Under the pieces are notes generated by a model. That model saw only the letters and a list, made by a program, of their open reading frames with translations. It did not search any database and was not told where the DNA came from. The position numbers and the translations under genes are program-made. From an uncultured Rhodobiaceae bacterium (GTDB lineage: Archaea; Thermoplasmatota; Poseidoniia; Poseidoniales; Poseidoniaceae), in contig CALDQY010000261.1 in NCBI GenBank assembly GCA_937911445.1, positions 1 through 25,445 on the forward strand: a DNA stretch of 25,445 nucleotides, given 5' to 3'. Below are positions 24,078-25,445 of this stretch, one piece after another. Every line of letters starts with the position of its first letter. Within the stretch, counting starts at the first letter, position 1.

Positions 24078-24642
24078 TATTCAGGAACGTCTGCAACGAC
24101 TCCTCGATGGAGAGTTGGATGCTGCCGAAGTTGCTGAAGACCCTGCCCTAGCCTCGCTAGCAGACCGTCTTTATGGAATCAAAATCCAACCTGTCCAACC
24201 AAAGAAACTCCGAGATTTTGAGGATCCTGCTGCTCCATCTGCACCCCTTCCAGCGACAGATATGATGATTGAAGTCATCGGAGATGTCGCTTTGGAGCAT
24301 CCACCGGCACCCGCTGCTGATCTTCCTCCAATTGCCCCAATCCCTGCCGCACCAGAATCCAAGGGGAAGAAATCCTTTGGAATACTGAGTTATCTATCCA
24401 TCCTTGGACTCATAGCAGTTGTCGTCAACATGTTTGGGTATTTGCATACCCTCGTTGGTTCGATGTGCACCAACGCATGCGCTAATGAGGGACACACGAA
24501 GATGAATCTCATGGAATTGTATCGTCTTGATTCCATCAATGGCTGGAGTCTACCGGTGACAGAAGGCGTAGTTGGTATTCCGGATATTGTCGCCATCATC
24601 GGTCTCTTGGCCATGATATTCCTGCTGCGAAAGAAGTCCTAA
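24070..24642 (+). CDS. Small two-helix membrane protein with Pro/Ala-rich segment, unknown
   Basis: I do not recognise this 190-residue protein. It has a charged N-terminal part (1-50; RLQRLLDGELDAAEVAEDP is faintly like the start of zinc-finger anti-sigma factors, but without the His/Cys ligands), a Pro/Ala-rich stretch (51-96), a first membrane segment (about 103-122), an outer loop with Cys133 and Cys137, and a second membrane segment (about 166-186) ending in RKKS. The positive end and KGKKS before helix 1 place both termini in the cytoplasm. ATG 24070 is the only start, because an in-frame stop lies 12 bases upstream; GAGGGA at 24059-24064 is its ribosome binding site. It lies between the transaldolase and proS genes. 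Confidence 0.65.
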   Translation: MSDIQERLQRLLDGELDAAEVAEDPALASLADRLYGIKIQPVQPKKLRDFEDPAAPSAPLPATDMMIEVIGDVALEHPPAPAADLPPIAPIPAAPESKGKKSFGILSYLSILGLIAVVVNMFGYLHTLVGSMCTNACANEGHTKMNLMELYRLDSINGWSLPVTEGVVGIPDIVAIIGLLAMIFLLRKKS

Positions 24643-24705
24643 ACTTCGACGTGCTAGGAAAGAAACCTCCGTCATCTTGATGAGCAGGTGTTGAAAGGAG
24701 CAATT

Positions 24706-25445
24706 ATGGGGAAACCTGCAAAGGCAAAGCGAGGAATTCCAAGCAAAGTTGAAGATTTCAACGCTTGGTATCCATTCATCGTTGAAGCGGCTGAACTTGT
24801 CGATAAGCGCTATCCCATCAAGGGCATGGACGTATGGCGGCCATATGGATGGAAGGCCATGCGCCAAATTGATTCGCTTACACATTCAGAGATGGATCGT
24901 ACAGGCCATGAAGAAGTCAATTTTCCATTGCTCATTCCCGAGGATTTATTGGAAAAAGAGAATGCCTTGGTTGCACGACTTAAGCGAGCGAGGGAGGAAG
25001 GTGTAGATCCGGATGAACTCCGTGATGACGAAGAAGAAGCTGGTTTCAAGAAAGAAGTCTACTGGGTCAAGCACGCCGGTGAAAACGAACTCGACATACC
25101 GATGTTTCTGCGGCCAACGAGTGAAACAGCGATGTACACCATGTTTCCATTGTGGATTCGAAGCCACAAGGATCTACCTTTGAAGGTCTATCAAATGGTC
25201 AACACCTTCCGCTATGAAACAAAACAGACACGTTCGTTTATTCGTGTTCGAGAGATTCACTTCTTTGAGGCCCATACCGCTCACGCCGATGAAGCAGATG
25301 CGACACGTCAAATTGAGCAAGACTTGGAAATTGTCGACCGGCTCATGGACAAATTATGCTTGCCGATTATCAAGGCTAAGCGTCCCGTATGGGATACGTT
25401 TCCTGGTGCACACTACACCATCGGTATCGATGCAGTGATGCCAAA
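24706..25445 (+). CDS. proS: Prolyl-tRNA synthetase, archaeal/eukaryotic type (3' end outside window)
   Basis: This class II synthetase charges tRNA-Pro. About 246 codons are visible before the window ends. The N-terminal part shows PIKGMDVWRPYGWKAMRQID (motif 1 region) and FPLLIPEDLLEKE, then the RPTSETAMY proline-activation block and motif 2, FRYETKQTRSFIRVREIHFF followed by EAHTAH. An acidic, Arg-rich stretch of about 25 residues (roughly 90-115) between LEKE and the conserved W-x-K-H-A-G looks like an insertion compared with the archaeal enzymes I recall. The ATG at 24706 has AAAGGAG at 24694-24700, five bases away. No tRNA gene is seen nearby. Confidence 0.93.
   Translation, partial: MGKPAKAKRGIPSKVEDFNAWYPFIVEAAELVDKRYPIKGMDVWRPYGWKAMRQIDSLTHSEMDRTGHEEVNFPLLIPEDLLEKENALVARLKRAREEGVDPDELRDDEEEAGFKKEVYWVKHAGENELDIPMFLRPTSETAMYTMFPLWIRSHKDLPLKVYQMVNTFRYETKQTRSFIRVREIHFFEAHTAHADEADATRQIEQDLEIVDRLMDKLCLPIIKAKRPVWDTFPGAHYTIGIDAVMP

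Noticed and set aside
1..25445. CRISPR arrays, insertion sequences, tRNA or rRNA genes, prophage
   Set aside because: No regularly spaced repeats, transposase motifs, tRNA-like cloverleaf blocks or phage genes were seen; a covariance-model scan would be needed to exclude a divergent small RNA.

Overview
The window reads as chromosomal DNA of a marine planktonic euryarchaeon, most likely Marine Group II (Candidatus Poseidoniales) or a close relative. The archaeal markers are a proteasome-activating nucleotidase with a C-terminal HbYX motif, the small (catalytic) subunit of archaeal/eukaryotic primase, an archaeal-type methionyl-tRNA synthetase with a C-terminal tRNA-binding domain, and an archaeal/eukaryotic-type prolyl-tRNA synthetase. 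They are mixed with genes of bacterial or eukaryotic flavour (FTCD halves, futalosine-pathway enzymes, split transketolase, OPT transporter, CNNM/CBS protein), as is usual for surface-ocean heterotrophic euryarchaea. The taxon is inferred from gene content; the window has no rRNA, and I saw no tRNA, CRISPR array or insertion sequence.

Layout. 1-2846 (+): 3' part of PAN, then glutamate formiminotransferase and formimino-THF cyclodeaminase as separate genes with an ATGA overlap. 2832-5081 (-): metG. 5194-6228 (+): CNNM/DUF21-CBS membrane protein. 6211-12011 (-): a long co-directional run, in transcription order mqnD, a half-length deoxyhypusine-hydroxylase-like HEAT protein, a small zinc-knuckle protein, priS, a Pro-rich/coiled-coil protein with a duplicated C-terminal module, an RDD-like membrane protein and a membrane-anchored alpha/beta hydrolase. 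12079-14310 (+): exported surface protein with a beta-propeller-like N-terminus, calcium-binding repeats, one membrane anchor and a charged tail. 14296-19247 (-): P2-type cation ATPase, mqnE, mqnA. 19328-25445 (+): OPT transporter, the two transketolase subunits, transaldolase, a small two-helix membrane protein and the start of proS. There is no gene-free stretch over 300 bases. All three convergent gene pairs overlap at their 3' ends by 15-18 bases.

How the genes fit together. MqnA, MqnE and MqnD are three steps of the futalosine route to menaquinone, split between two nearby minus-strand clusters. Transketolase and transaldolase give a non-oxidative pentose phosphate pathway, which many archaea lack. 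The FTCD pair returns a formimino one-carbon unit to tetrahydrofolate. The OPT transporter fits a peptide-scavenging lifestyle.

The most interesting item is the 155-residue HEAT protein at 10618-11085. It matches the C-terminal half of eukaryotic deoxyhypusine hydroxylase closely, including both His-Glu iron-ligand motifs at the same 33-residue spacing and what looks like the inter-domain linker. Archaea are generally regarded as lacking an identified enzyme for this step.
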